Shown here: piece by piece, positions 10,267 to 18,065 of the stretch | Layout of the letters: every line of letters begins with the position of its first letter | Numbering within the stretch: position 1 is the stretch's first letter | Assembly: GCA_900316345.1 (NCBI GenBank) | Contig: ONCR01000006.1 | Coordinates: 1-39,969 of the forward strand | Direction of reading: 5' to 3' | DNA from: an uncultured Eubacteriales bacterium | Lineage (GTDB): Bacteria > Bacillota > Clostridia > Oscillospirales > Acutalibacteraceae | Length of the DNA: 39,969 bases | Position numbers and translations under genes: made by a program | The notes under the pieces: generated by a model | Seen by the model: the letters and a program-made list of their open reading frames with translations, nothing else | Database searches by the model: none | Told to the model about the DNA's origin: nothing

Positions 10267-10294
10267 CGGGAGGGCGCAGAGACCCTCCCCTACA
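10267..10294 (-). repeat. Dispersed hairpin repeat, copy 3
   Basis: This 28-bp copy has the stem GGGAGGG / CCCTCCC, the loop cgcagaga and the end CCCCTACA. It is identical over all 28 bp to the copy at 18038-18065, and inverted relative to copy 1 at 9949-9976. The giant gene promoter lies between the two inverted copies. Confidence 0.8.
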
Positions 10295-10345
10295 AAAAAG
10301 CCAACCTTGGGGTGTCCGACAGGATTTTCTTCTCAACAACGATAA

Positions 10346-10375
10346 GGAAAAAACAGCAACCTTGCGGTTACTGTT
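10346..10375 (-). terminator. Intrinsic terminator of tRNA-Arg
   Basis: On the minus strand, just after the tRNA, a 10-bp stem with one mismatch (AACAGTAACC / GGTTGCTGTT), a GCAA loop and a run of T residues make a standard rho-independent terminator. Confidence 0.8.
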
Positions 10376-10382
10376 CTTTCCT

Positions 10383-10459
10383 TGGTCCGCCCGACAGGAT
10401 TTGAACCTGCAGTCGCCGGAATCGGAATCCGGTGCATTATCCAATTATGCTACGGGCGG
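10383..10459 (-). tRNA. tRNA-Arg (anticodon CCG), CCA encoded
   Basis: The minus strand folds as a full cloverleaf. The acceptor arms CCGCCCG and CGGGCGG pair over 7 bp. The D-arm stem is GCAT/ATGC, the anticodon stem is CCGGA/TCCGG with loop TTCCGAT (anticodon CCG, reading CGG), and the T-arm GCAGG/CCTGT carries TTCAAAT. Discriminator A is followed by an encoded CCA at 10383-10385. A promoter (-10 TAAAAT at 10477-10482) and a terminator flank it, so it looks like a single-gene transcript. Confidence 0.95.
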
Positions 10460-10476
10460 AAATATAAGCAAATAGT

Positions 10477-10505
10477 ATTTTAACATTAAAACATTTTCAT
10501 TGCAA
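10477..10505 (-). promoter_or_regulatory. Promoter of tRNA-Arg
   Basis: On the minus strand TTGCAA (10500-10505), a 17-bp spacer and TAAAAT (10477-10482) precede the tRNA by about 18 nt. The -35 hexamer is its own reverse complement and is also the best -35 for the divergent MATE gene. Confidence 0.6.
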
Positions 10506-10528
10506 CAAAATATTTTTTCTGATATAAT
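10500..10528 (+). promoter_or_regulatory. Promoter of the MATE transporter gene
   Basis: TTGCAA (10500-10505), a 17-bp spacer and TATAAT (10523-10528) lie 15 bp before the ATG at 10544. The leader is therefore very short, and there is no strong Shine-Dalgarno box (only ggtgat). Confidence 0.65.
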
Positions 10529-10543
10529 ATCCGCGGTGATTTT

Positions 10544-11899
10544 ATGGAAAGCTCTGCTGAAAAACAATTTAAAATGATGACCGAAACGCCGATAAACCGC
10601 CTTATTCCGCGGCTTGCGGTGCCTACGGTAATATCTATGCTGATAACCGTTATCTATAATATGGCTGACACTTATTTTGTTTCAAAAATAAACGTTTCGG
10701 CAAGCGCGGCAACGGGCGTTTTATTAAGCCTTATGGGGCTTATACAGGCCTTCGGCTTTATGTTTGGCCAGGGCGCGGGAAGCAACATCAGCCGCCGTCT
10801 CGGCGCTAAGGACGTTGAAAGCGCGCGCAAATATTCGTCAACAGCGTATTTTACAGCACTTGTAATAGGTGTTGTTATTATGGTTTTCGGCTTAATATTT
10901 ATTAATCCGCTTATTGACCTTCTCGGCAGCACGCCGACCATTCATCCTTACGCGGTGAGCTACGGCCGATGGATACTTATTGCTGCCCCTGCGATGACTA
11001 CATCGTTTGTTATGAACAACATCCTTCGCTTTGAAGGTATGGCTAAATTTGCTATGGTAGGGCTTTTAATCGGCGGACTTCTTAACATAGCGCTTGACCC
11101 GCTTCTCATTTTTGTTTTTGAACTGGGAATTGCCGGCGCAGGAATAGCAACCTGCGTTTCTCAGTTTACGGGAATGGCTATCATTTTTACCGTTTTTTTA
11201 AGAAAGAAAACGCAAAGCAGAATTCACCCTAAGTATTTCAGCTTTGAAAAAAGAATAATGGCGGACATCGTTACCGTCGGACTTCCCAGCTTTGCAAGGC
11301 AGGGATTAAGCTCTTTTTCAACAATGATTTTAAACATTCAGGCGCATCCCTTCGGCGACGAATGCATTGCCGCAATGAGCATAGTAGGCAAAATCGGAAT
11401 GTTTATTTTCAGCTTTTGCCTCGGCATAGGCCAGGGCTTCCAGCCCGTTTGCTCGTTTAACTTCGGCGCAAAGCTGTATGAAAGAGTAAGAGAAGCAATT
11501 AAATTCCTATTAAAATTCGGAACAATTATAATAGCAATTATAGCGACGATATGCTTTGTTTTCGCGCCGCAGCTTGTTATGCTTTTCCGCAAGGATACGG
11601 AGGTTGTTGAAATAGGAACGGCGGCGCTTCGCTTTACCTGCGTTGCAATGCTGTTTATGCCTATAGTAATGACCGGAAATATGACCTTTCAGAGCATAGG
11701 AAGGGCGGCGAAGGCATTCTTCCTTTCCTGCTGCCAGAACGGGCTTGTTTTTATACCGTTAATCCTTATTCTTCCGCGGTTTATCGGCGTTATCGGAATA
11801 GAGCTTTCACAGCCGTTAGCCTTCATAGTTTCAGCATTTATAGCAGGGCCGATGATAAATAAATTTCTAAAAGAGCTCAAACAAAAAAACGACGGTTAA
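10544..11899 (+). CDS. MATE family multidrug / metabolite efflux transporter
   Basis: The 451-residue product is an integral membrane protein with about 12 hydrophobic segments arranged as two similar halves, the length and pattern of the MATE family. The N-terminal part reads PINRLIPRLAVPTVISM followed by YNMADTYFVSKI, a typical start for Firmicute MATE proteins. GQGAGSNISRRLGAKD and the related GIGQGFQPVCSFNFGA are the two family-typical loops after the paired helices. MATE proteins export cationic drugs or metabolites using a Na+ or H+ gradient; the substrate cannot be read from sequence. It has its own promoter and ends in a terminator shared with convergent rmuC. Confidence 0.9.
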   Translation: MESSAEKQFKMMTETPINRLIPRLAVPTVISMLITVIYNMADTYFVSKINVSASAATGVLLSLMGLIQAFGFMFGQGAGSNISRRLGAKDVESARKYSSTAYFTALVIGVVIMVFGLIFINPLIDLLGSTPTIHPYAVSYGRWILIAAPAMTTSFVMNNILRFEGMAKFAMVGLLIGGLLNIALDPLLIFVFELGIAGAGIATCVSQFTGMAIIFTVFLRKKTQSRIHPKYFSFEKRIMADIVTVGLPSFARQGLSSFSTMILNIQAHPFGDECIAAMSIVGKIGMFIFSFCLGIGQGFQPVCSFNFGAKLYERVREAIKFLLKFGTIIIAIIATICFVFAPQLVMLFRKDTEVVEIGTAALRFTCVAMLFMPIVMTGNMTFQSIGRAAKAFFLSCCQNGLVFIPLILILPRFIGVIGIELSQPLAFIVSAFIAGPMINKFLKELKQKNDG

Positions 11900-11923
11900 G
11901 GGATTCCTTAACCGTCATTTTTA
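11891..11923. terminator. Bidirectional terminator between the MATE gene and rmuC
   Basis: A perfect 11-bp stem (GACGGTTAAGG / CCTTAACCGTC, 11891-11916) has a GATT loop and A/T-rich flanks on both sides. It overlaps the MATE stop codon and lies 4 bp from the rmuC stop. Confidence 0.85.
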
Positions 11924-13111
11924 TTCAATTCCCAAAACGTCGTTTGACGAGGCTTCATCAAGCGTTTCAACCGTTTTAAGCTTACGCTGAATAAAGTTGT
12001 TTTTCGTTTCGGCGTCGTCAATTGCCTTGCCTGCAAGCTCAATTCGTTTTCTTGCGGTTTCAAGCAGGGTTCCGAACTTTTCATACTGCGCCTTTGCCGC
12101 GCCTAAAACATCGTAAACCTCGCTTGCCTTTTTATTTATTGCTATTGACTTAAAGCCCATTGCAAGCGAATTAAGAAGCGCGGTAATAGTGCTTGGTCCC
12201 GAAACCATAATTCCCTGCGCCTGCAGTGCCTCCGCAAGGCCGTTTTTATTGCTCATAACCTCGGCATAAAGCCCTTCGGTTGCAAGATACATAATAGCAA
12301 AGGGCGTTGTTTCGGGAACGGAGATATACTTCGTAATCTGCTTTGCTTCGCTTTTAATTCTTGCTTCAAGCGCTTTTCTTGCGGAATCAAGAGCTGCCGT
12401 ATCGCCCTGCTCCGCCGCGGAGGAAAGGCGAATATAATCCTCCATCGGGAACTTTGAATCTATCGGAAGCCAGGTTATAGTTTCATCGCCGGAATTCGGA
12501 ATTTTTACGGCAAATTCAACCTGACCCTCGCATTTAGGAAAGGTTTTAACATTAGTTTCGTACATACCGGGGATAATCTGATCAAGAATATTGCCGAGCT
12601 GGACCTCCGCCCAGGTTCCCCTGCTCTTTACGTTTGTTAAAACGCTGTTGAGCCCCTGGACGCTTTTTGTTACGTCGCCTGAAAGTCTTTGCATTTCGCC
12701 GAGCGATTTATAAACGTTTTGAAGCTGTTCCGAAACTGTTTTGAACGAAGCGTTAAGGCGGTTATTAAGCGTTTCGGAAAGCTTTTCATCAACCGTATGG
12801 CGCATTTCGTCTAATTTCTTTTCGTTGCTTTCCTGCATTGCGCCTATTGCCTTGCCTATGCTTTCGGTTTGCTCCTTAGCGTTGGCGTTAAGCGTTTTCA
12901 TCAGCTCAATCTGCTGTTCATAGTTTTTTTCGGTTAAGCCCGCCATCTGCTTTGAAAGCTCGGTCATTTTATCGCCCGTGTTTTTTGCGTTAAAATCGAG
13001 CTTCTGTTCAAGCAGCGCCGTGCTGTTATCGCTTTTCGGGCGAAAAGCTATTAATAGGATAATAGTAATTACTATCAATACAATAACAACTGCAAGTAAA
13101 ATATTCGTCAT
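11921..13111 (-). CDS. rmuC: DNA recombination protein RmuC
   Basis: The 396-residue product has the RmuC family layout. An N-terminal membrane segment (ILLAVVIVLIVITIILLIAF) is followed by a long charged coiled coil of about residues 40-160 and a C-terminal nuclease-like domain containing RGTWAEVQLGNIL and WLPIDSKFPMEDYIRL. IDSKFP is the signature of the PD-(D/E)XK-like core. RmuC limits recombination between inverted repeats and is proposed to act as a nuclease; its exact biochemistry is not settled. The start is supported by GAAAGGAG 7 nt upstream and a promoter at 13140-13168. It is divergent from the FAD oxidoreductase gene. Confidence 0.93.
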   Translation of the reverse strand: MTNILLAVVIVLIVITIILLIAFRPKSDNSTALLEQKLDFNAKNTGDKMTELSKQMAGLTEKNYEQQIELMKTLNANAKEQTESIGKAIGAMQESNEKKLDEMRHTVDEKLSETLNNRLNASFKTVSEQLQNVYKSLGEMQRLSGDVTKSVQGLNSVLTNVKSRGTWAEVQLGNILDQIIPGMYETNVKTFPKCEGQVEFAVKIPNSGDETITWLPIDSKFPMEDYIRLSSAAEQGDTAALDSARKALEARIKSEAKQITKYISVPETTPFAIMYLATEGLYAEVMSNKNGLAEALQAQGIMVSGPSTITALLNSLAMGFKSIAINKKASEVYDVLGAAKAQYEKFGTLLETARKRIELAGKAIDDAETKNNFIQRKLKTVETLDEASSNDVLGIE

Positions 13112-13139
13112 ACCGTTTCTCCTTTCAGTTTATGGATAA

Positions 13140-13168
13140 ATTATATCATTAATTTCCCTGCTGTACAA
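13140..13168 (-). promoter_or_regulatory. Promoter of rmuC
   Basis: On the minus strand TTGTAC (13163-13168), a 17-bp spacer and TATAAT (13140-13145) lie about 30 bp before the rmuC start. Confidence 0.65.
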
Positions 13169-13213
13169 GCAATTTATTTAACAGTACCTTTTTTTGTACA
13201 TAAAATAATAGAC

Positions 13214-13241
13214 TTGAAATATCGGACGGCAGTGGTATAAT
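13214..13241 (+). promoter_or_regulatory. Promoter of the FAD oxidoreductase gene
   Basis: TTGAAA (13214-13219), a 16-bp spacer and TATAAT (13236-13241) are present, with a TGg extension just before the -10. This lies 36 bp before the ATG at 13278. Confidence 0.65.
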
Positions 13242-13277
13242 TTAATTGGAGTAAAAAATCTGAAAGGAGTAATATTT

Positions 13278-14591
13278 ATGGCAAAAAAAATCATAGTTGC
13301 AGGCGGAGGCCACGGCGGAATAGTTTGCGCCGCAAAGCTTGCAGAAGCAGGATTTGACGTTACCGTTTACGAAAAGAATTCCCGCGAAAATATGGGATAT
13401 GACTGGACGGATATTTTTAACAAAAAATCCCTTGATGAAGCAGGGCTTCCTATGCCTGACGAAAGCAAGATGCATCCCGTTTATAACGCCGCGTTTACCG
13501 CTCCGAACGAGCAGACCGTTTTAAGGGCGCTTGAACAGCAAAACAGCGGAACGGATATAAAAATGGAACGCAGGGACATCTATGACCTTATCATCGGCGA
13601 AGCCGAAAAGGCAGGCGTTAAATTTGCTTACAATACCGAAATCCTCGGCCCCGTTATGGCAGGCGACAGAGTTATAGGAATTAAAACCGCCGATGGCGAT
13701 ATTCTCGGCGACCTTGTTATTGACGCTTGCGGCTGTGAAAGCCCCGTTCGTAAACAGCTTCCCGAATGCTGCGGAATCCAGGCTGATATGGAAGAGCTTG
13801 AAAAATTCTATGTTTACAGAGCGTTTTTTAACCGAGCAAAGGGCGTTGCTCTTGATAAATACAAAATCTATATGCTCCCGAATGGCATTTTCGGCATTGC
13901 ATGGGTTGCTGACGAGGATGAATACAGCGACCTTCTTATAGGCCAGTTCAGCCCCCTCACCCTTGAAGAGGCAAAGGCAAAGGTGGAACATTTCAGAGAG
14001 GAAAACCCGATTCTCGGAACAGAGCTTTACCGCGGGGGTTATATGACAACTATTCCCGTTCGCCAAACGCTTGCCGTTATGGTTGCCGACGGCTATGCCG
14101 CAATCGGCGACAGCGCGTTTATGACGGTTCCGATTATCGGCTCGGGCATTGCAAATTCCTTCAGGGCGGCTAAAATCCTTGCAGAAACGGTTATTGCCGA
14201 TAAAACCGAAACCTACAGCGCCGAAACGCTTTGGGATTACGAATATAATTATCAGACGAAAATAGGCTTCGGCCTTTCCTCGCTTGCGCTTGTTAAGCTT
14301 ATGCTCGGCAAAATCAAGCCGGAACAGCTTGACTATATGTTTGAAAGTAAGATTCTTACAATCGATATGCTTGCCGTTTCGGACGAGCCGGGCGGCCTTC
14401 CGATAGATATTAACGCGGAGCTTTTAAACAAGGGCAAGGCAATGATTAAGGATAAGAAGCTGACAGCTCAGTTCCTCGGCCTTGCAAAGAGCATGGCAAT
14501 GCTCGCGGCGGTTAATAAGGCTCTCCCTAAATATTACAGCAGAAGAGCCGTTCAGGCATGGGCAAAAAGGTATAACGCATTGTTTAAATAA
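13278..14591 (+). CDS. FAD-dependent oxidoreductase, geranylgeranyl reductase-like fold
   Basis: The 437-residue product starts with a Rossmann dinucleotide-binding motif (KIIVAGGGHGGIVCAAKLAEAG, ending in an acidic/charged VYEK strand). Near residue 280 it has GDSAFMTVPIIGSGI, the second FAD-binding motif of the p-hydroxybenzoate hydroxylase / geranylgeranyl reductase superfamily. The ATG follows GAAAGGAG. The C-terminal ~100 residues are helical and unassigned. Family members reduce isoprenoid double bonds or hydroxylate aromatic substrates. The substrate here is unknown, and no isoprenoid gene is adjacent. It has its own promoter and terminator, so it is probably monocistronic. Confidence 0.8.
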   Translation: MAKKIIVAGGGHGGIVCAAKLAEAGFDVTVYEKNSRENMGYDWTDIFNKKSLDEAGLPMPDESKMHPVYNAAFTAPNEQTVLRALEQQNSGTDIKMERRDIYDLIIGEAEKAGVKFAYNTEILGPVMAGDRVIGIKTADGDILGDLVIDACGCESPVRKQLPECCGIQADMEELEKFYVYRAFFNRAKGVALDKYKIYMLPNGIFGIAWVADEDEYSDLLIGQFSPLTLEEAKAKVEHFREENPILGTELYRGGYMTTIPVRQTLAVMVADGYAAIGDSAFMTVPIIGSGIANSFRAAKILAETVIADKTETYSAETLWDYEYNYQTKIGFGLSSLALVKLMLGKIKPEQLDYMFESKILTIDMLAVSDEPGGLPIDINAELLNKGKAMIKDKKLTAQFLGLAKSMAMLAAVNKALPKYYSRRAVQAWAKRYNALFK

Positions 14592-14594
14592 ATA

Positions 14595-14626
14595 AAAAAT
14601 ACGGTGTCGAATGACACCGTATTTTT
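14595..14626. terminator. Bidirectional terminator between the FAD oxidoreductase gene and pckG
   Basis: A perfect stem ACGGTGTC / GACACCGT with a GAAT loop is extended by AAAAAT / ATTTTT flanks, so both strands end in a T run. It lies between two convergent stop codons. Confidence 0.9.
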
Positions 14627-14636
14627 ATTGTCTTTA

Positions 14637-16412
14637 TTATTCAAGCGCTGCCTTTACGGAAGCAAGCTCGTCTGCAAGCTCTTTAGGAAGTCTGTCGCCG
14701 AATTTAGCATAAAGCTCATCAACGCCCTTATATTCTTCCTTCCATGCGTCCTTGTCAACGTCAAGAATGCCGTTAAGCTGCTCTTCCGTCATATCAAGGC
14801 CTTCAAGGTTGATATCCTTAGCATAAGGAAGGTAACCAATAGCGGTTTCCTGAGCGTCAACCTTGCCTTCGCAACGGTCAATAATCCAGTCAAGAACACG
14901 AAGGTTATCGCCGAAGCCGGGCCAGATAAAGTCGTCATTTTCATCCTTGCGGAACCAGTTAACATTGAAAATCTTGGGAGCCTTTTCGGGGTCAAGGCCT
15001 GCGCCGATTTCAATCCAGTGCTTCCAGTAATCGCCCATATTGTAGCCGCAGAACGGAAGCATAGCCATCGGGTCGCGGCGAACAACGCCTACTGCGCCTG
15101 TAGCGGCAGCAGTTGTTTCAGAGCCCATAATTGAGCCTACGAATACGCCGTTGTTCCAGCTCTTTGACTGATATACAAGCGGAGTGAGCTTAGCTCTTCT
15201 TCCGCCGAATACGAAGGCAGAAATCGGAACGCCGTCCGGATTTTCAAATTCGGGCGATAAGCAGGGGCAATTCTGCGCCGGCGCGGTAAATCTTGAGTTC
15301 GGGTTTGCAAGCGGCTCGTCGCTTGTTCCGTTGATTTCTTCGCCCTTCCAGTTAATACAGTGAGTAGGCGGATTTTTATCAAGCTTCTCCCACCATACGG
15401 TGTTATTATCAAGATTATGGCAAACGTTGGTAAAGATTGTTCCCTTCTTTGTTGCCGCAAGAGCGTTCGGGTTGGATTTTTCGTTTGTACCCGGAGCAAC
15501 GCCGAAGAAGCCGTTTTCGGGGTTGATGGCATAAAGTCTGCCGTCAGCGCCTTTTCTTATCCACGAAATATCGTCGCCTACGCACTCTACCTTATAGCCC
15601 TTGCGAAGGTATCCTTCGGGAGGAATAAGCATTGCGAGGTTGGTTTTTCCGCAAGCGGACGGGAAAGCGGCGCAGATGTACTTTGTTTCTTCGCCCGGTC
15701 TTGTTAAGCCGAGGATAAGCATATGCTCTGCCTGCCAGCCCTCTTTTTTACCGAGGTAAGAAGCGATACGAAGCGCGAAGCACTTTTTGCCGAGAAGAAC
15801 GTTTCCGCCGTAAGCCGAGTTAACGGATACGATAGAATTCTCTTCGGGGAACTGAACAATCCAGCGGTTTTCGGGGTCAACGTTACACTTGCAGTGCATA
15901 CCGCGAACCCAGTCGTCTGAATCGCCGAGGCAGTCAAGAACAGCCTTGCCGACTCTGGTCATAATTTCCATATTAAGAACAACATAGATGCTGTCCGTAA
16001 TTTCAATACCGATTTTGGAGAACTTTGAACCAACGGGACCCATTGAATAAGGGATGATATACATTGTTCTTCCCTCATAAGAGCCTGCGGCAATCTTGTC
16101 AAGCATTTCGTGGCATTCCTTCGGGTCCATCCAATGGTTGGTCGGGCCTGCGTCCTCTTCTTTAGAAGTACAAATAAGGGTACGCGCCTCAACACGCGCA
16201 ACGTCGTTAACGGCAGTTCTGTGAAGATAGCAATCGGGAAGAAGCTCCTCGTTGAGCTTGAACATCTCGCCGGTTTCACAAGCCTCTGCTCTTAATGCGT
16301 CAATCTGTTCCTGAGAGCCGTCAATCCATACAACCTCGGCAGGCTTTAAAAAGTCAATCTTTTCGTCAAGCCAGGCAAGGAGAGTAGGGTTTTTAGTAAG
16401 ATTAGTTTCCAT
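14637..16412 (-). CDS. pckG: Phosphoenolpyruvate carboxykinase (GTP)
   Basis: The product interconverts oxaloacetate and phosphoenolpyruvate using a guanine nucleotide, in the cytosol. The 591-residue length and the motif FPSACGKTNLAML near residue 253 (P-loop with the reactive cysteine) are typical of the GTP family; the ATP family is shorter and has a different P-loop. Other family blocks are RTMYIIPYSMGP, VGDDISWIRKG, and NPNSRFTAPAQNCP. An in-frame TTG two codons upstream (16416-16418) is only 3 nt from GGAG and is unlikely. The ATG at 16410-16412 is 9 nt from it and was chosen. In fermentative anaerobes the enzyme often runs toward oxaloacetate to make succinate or propionate; that direction is inferred here. 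Confidence 0.95.
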   Translation of the reverse strand: METNLTKNPTLLAWLDEKIDFLKPAEVVWIDGSQEQIDALRAEACETGEMFKLNEELLPDCYLHRTAVNDVARVEARTLICTSKEEDAGPTNHWMDPKECHEMLDKIAAGSYEGRTMYIIPYSMGPVGSKFSKIGIEITDSIYVVLNMEIMTRVGKAVLDCLGDSDDWVRGMHCKCNVDPENRWIVQFPEENSIVSVNSAYGGNVLLGKKCFALRIASYLGKKEGWQAEHMLILGLTRPGEETKYICAAFPSACGKTNLAMLIPPEGYLRKGYKVECVGDDISWIRKGADGRLYAINPENGFFGVAPGTNEKSNPNALAATKKGTIFTNVCHNLDNNTVWWEKLDKNPPTHCINWKGEEINGTSDEPLANPNSRFTAPAQNCPCLSPEFENPDGVPISAFVFGGRRAKLTPLVYQSKSWNNGVFVGSIMGSETTAAATGAVGVVRRDPMAMLPFCGYNMGDYWKHWIEIGAGLDPEKAPKIFNVNWFRKDENDDFIWPGFGDNLRVLDWIIDRCEGKVDAQETAIGYLPYAKDINLEGLDMTEEQLNGILDVDKDAWKEEYKGVDELYAKFGDRLPKELADELASVKAALE

Positions 16413-16475
16413 AAACAATATCTCCTTTAATAAAATTCCAAAACAATACGCAATAGTTTCTTGTTTTTCAGTGTA

Positions 16476-16504
16476 ATTATACTCAAAACCGAAATGAATT
16501 TCAA
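16476..16504 (-). promoter_or_regulatory. Promoter of pckG
   Basis: On the minus strand TTGAAA (16499-16504), a 17-bp spacer and TATAAT (16476-16481) would give a leader of about 55 nt. A short inverted repeat (ATACT...AGTAT, 16505-16520 area) lies just upstream and could be a regulator site. Confidence 0.7.
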
Positions 16505-16585
16505 TACTAATAAAGTATATTCATTAAAATGTAACAGAAATGCAATTGCTGATTGTTAAATATTTATCAAATTTTTATTATTTTT

Positions 16586-17599
16586 TCAAAATTCGGGATT
16601 ATCAATAGGCATGGTTGCATATGCGTTAAGGCTTTCGGCTGCAACGGTGCCGTTTTTATATTCGTAATACCCCTGCGAAGCAATCATTGCCGCGTTATCG
16701 CCGCAGTATTTCAGCTCGGGAATACTTAACGACCAGCCGTTATTTTTACACATTTTTTCGGCCTCGGCGCGGAGCTTTGAATTAGCCGAAACGCCGCCTG
16801 CAATAACAATTTTTTTATAGCCGAAATCCTTTGCGGCAAGCTCAAGATTTGAAAGAAGACAATCAACGACTGCCTTTTGAAAAGAAGCCGCAAGGTCGGC
16901 GGTATTAACGCTTTCGCCCTTTTGGGAAGCGTTGTGAACGTAGTTAATTACCTTTGTTTTAAGCCCGCTGAACGAATAATCATAAACTGACGTGCTTACC
17001 TTCGGGTGCGGAAATTCAAAGGCGTTTTCGTTACCCTCGGGAGAAAGCTTATCAATACTTACTCCCCCGGGATATGCAAGGCCGAGAGTTCGCCCTGCCT
17101 TATCAAGCGCTTCGCCTGCCGCGTCGTCGCGCGTTCTTCCTATAACTTCAACCTCGGTATACGATTTAACCGCGACGATATGCGAATGGCCGCCGCTCAC
17201 CACAAGGCACAAAAACGGCGGTTCAACGTTGCCTGACAGATAATTTGACGCAATATGCCCCCTTAAATGGTGAACGGGAACAAGGGGCGTATTTGAAGCA
17301 AACGCAAGCGATTTTGCAAAATTTACGCCTACGAGAAGCGAGCCTATAAGCCCCGGAGCATAGGTTACGGCAACGGCGTCAATATCCGCCATTGTGCAGT
17401 TTGCACCTTTCAGCGCCTCTTCAACAACGCCGCTTATACACTCAGCGTGACGGCGCGAGGCTATTTCCGGAACGACGCCGCCGTAGAGTTTGTGTTCCTC
17501 AAGCGAGGTTGCAATTATATTCGATAAAACTTTTCTTCCGTCCTCAACAACCGCCGCCGCAGTTTCGTCGCAGGAGGATTCAATGCCTAAAATTTTCAT
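16586..17599 (-). CDS. tsaD: tRNA N6-adenosine threonylcarbamoyltransferase TsaD
   Basis: The 337-residue product transfers the threonylcarbamoyl group to A37 of ANN-decoding tRNAs, acting with TsaB and TsaE. The N-terminus MKILGIESSCDETAAAVVEDG is the family signature. VHHLRGHIASNYL gives the metal-binding histidine pair, and VSGGHSHIV and IAGGVSANSKLR are the nucleotide-binding blocks. The ATG overlaps the rimI stop (ATGA), and AAAGGA lies inside the rimI end, so the two are translationally coupled. tsaB and tsaE are not in the window. No clear terminator follows. Confidence 0.97.
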   Translation of the reverse strand: MKILGIESSCDETAAAVVEDGRKVLSNIIATSLEEHKLYGGVVPEIASRRHAECISGVVEEALKGANCTMADIDAVAVTYAPGLIGSLLVGVNFAKSLAFASNTPLVPVHHLRGHIASNYLSGNVEPPFLCLVVSGGHSHIVAVKSYTEVEVIGRTRDDAAGEALDKAGRTLGLAYPGGVSIDKLSPEGNENAFEFPHPKVSTSVYDYSFSGLKTKVINYVHNASQKGESVNTADLAASFQKAVVDCLLSNLELAAKDFGYKKIVIAGGVSANSKLRAEAEKMCKNNGWSLSIPELKYCGDNAAMIASQGYYEYKNGTVAAESLNAYATMPIDNPEF

Positions 17600-18027
17600 A
17601 GAGTTTCCTTTGTCATAAGAATTGCGTTTTCAGTTGGATTTGAATAGTAATTCGGGCGCACGCCAACCCTTTCAAAGCCGAAGGATTTATAAAGGGTTAT
17701 TGCGGCAGCGTTGCTTTCCCTTACTTCAAGGGTTACAAATTCCGTTTCGTTTTCAAGCGCTTTTGTCAGGAGTGCTTTTGCAACGCCCTGCCGTCTGTAT
17801 TCGGGAAGGGTTGCAATATTTGTAACATACCCCTCGCCGCTGAAAATCTGCAGCCCAATATAGCCTGCAATCTCACCGCCGCAATAGGCAAGATAAAAAT
17901 GAGAACAGGGGTTGCCGAGCGCATCACGAATACTGCCCTCGCTCCACGGGGACGAAAAGCAGGCGTTTTCAATTTTAAGAATTTCGGGTGCATCAAAAAG
18001 CGATGCAAGCTTTATTTCAATATCCAT
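17596..18027 (-). CDS. rimI: Ribosomal protein alanine N-acetyltransferase RimI
   Basis: The 143-residue GNAT protein carries the acetyl-CoA loop RRQGVAKALL after VTNIATLPEY. The RimI-typical C-terminal half is LEVRESNAAAITLYKSFGFERVGVRPNYY. RimI acetylates the N-terminal alanine of ribosomal protein S18 in E. coli; rimI is commonly beside tsaD or tsaB in Firmicutes, as here. The gene sits 43 bp after polA, and a 28-bp hairpin repeat occupies most of that gap. As a result no normal Shine-Dalgarno box is visible directly before the ATG at 18025-18027. Confidence 0.92.
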   Translation of the reverse strand: MDIEIKLASLFDAPEILKIENACFSSPWSEGSIRDALGNPCSHFYLAYCGGEIAGYIGLQIFSGEGYVTNIATLPEYRRQGVAKALLTKALENETEFVTLEVRESNAAAITLYKSFGFERVGVRPNYYSNPTENAILMTKETL

Positions 18028-18037
18028 ATTTATCAGT

Positions 18038-18065
18038 CGGGAGGGCGCAGAGACCCTCCCCTACA
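18038..18065 (-). repeat. Dispersed hairpin repeat, copy 4 (polA-rimI junction)
   Basis: This copy is identical over 28 bp to the one at 10267-10294: stem GGGAGGG / CCCTCCC, loop cgcagaga, end CCCCTACA. It lies between the polA stop (18071) and the rimI start (18027), in the same transcript. Confidence 0.85.

Noticed and set aside
10250..10475. Frames on both strands across the tRNA-Arg region
   Set aside because: They read through a tRNA gene, its terminator and a hairpin repeat, so they are not protein genes.
13521..14066. Minus-strand 181-codon frame opposite the FAD oxidoreductase
   Set aside because: It lies wholly within a recognised coding gene, without a promoter or ribosome site of its own.
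14604..15134. Plus-strand 176-codon frame opposite pckG
   Set aside because: It is antisense to a highly conserved enzyme gene and begins inside the shared terminator.
18038..18065. Hairpin after polA considered as an intrinsic terminator
   Set aside because: No T run follows on the minus strand, and the identical sequence occurs at 10267-10294 in a non-terminator setting, so it is better read as a dispersed repeat.
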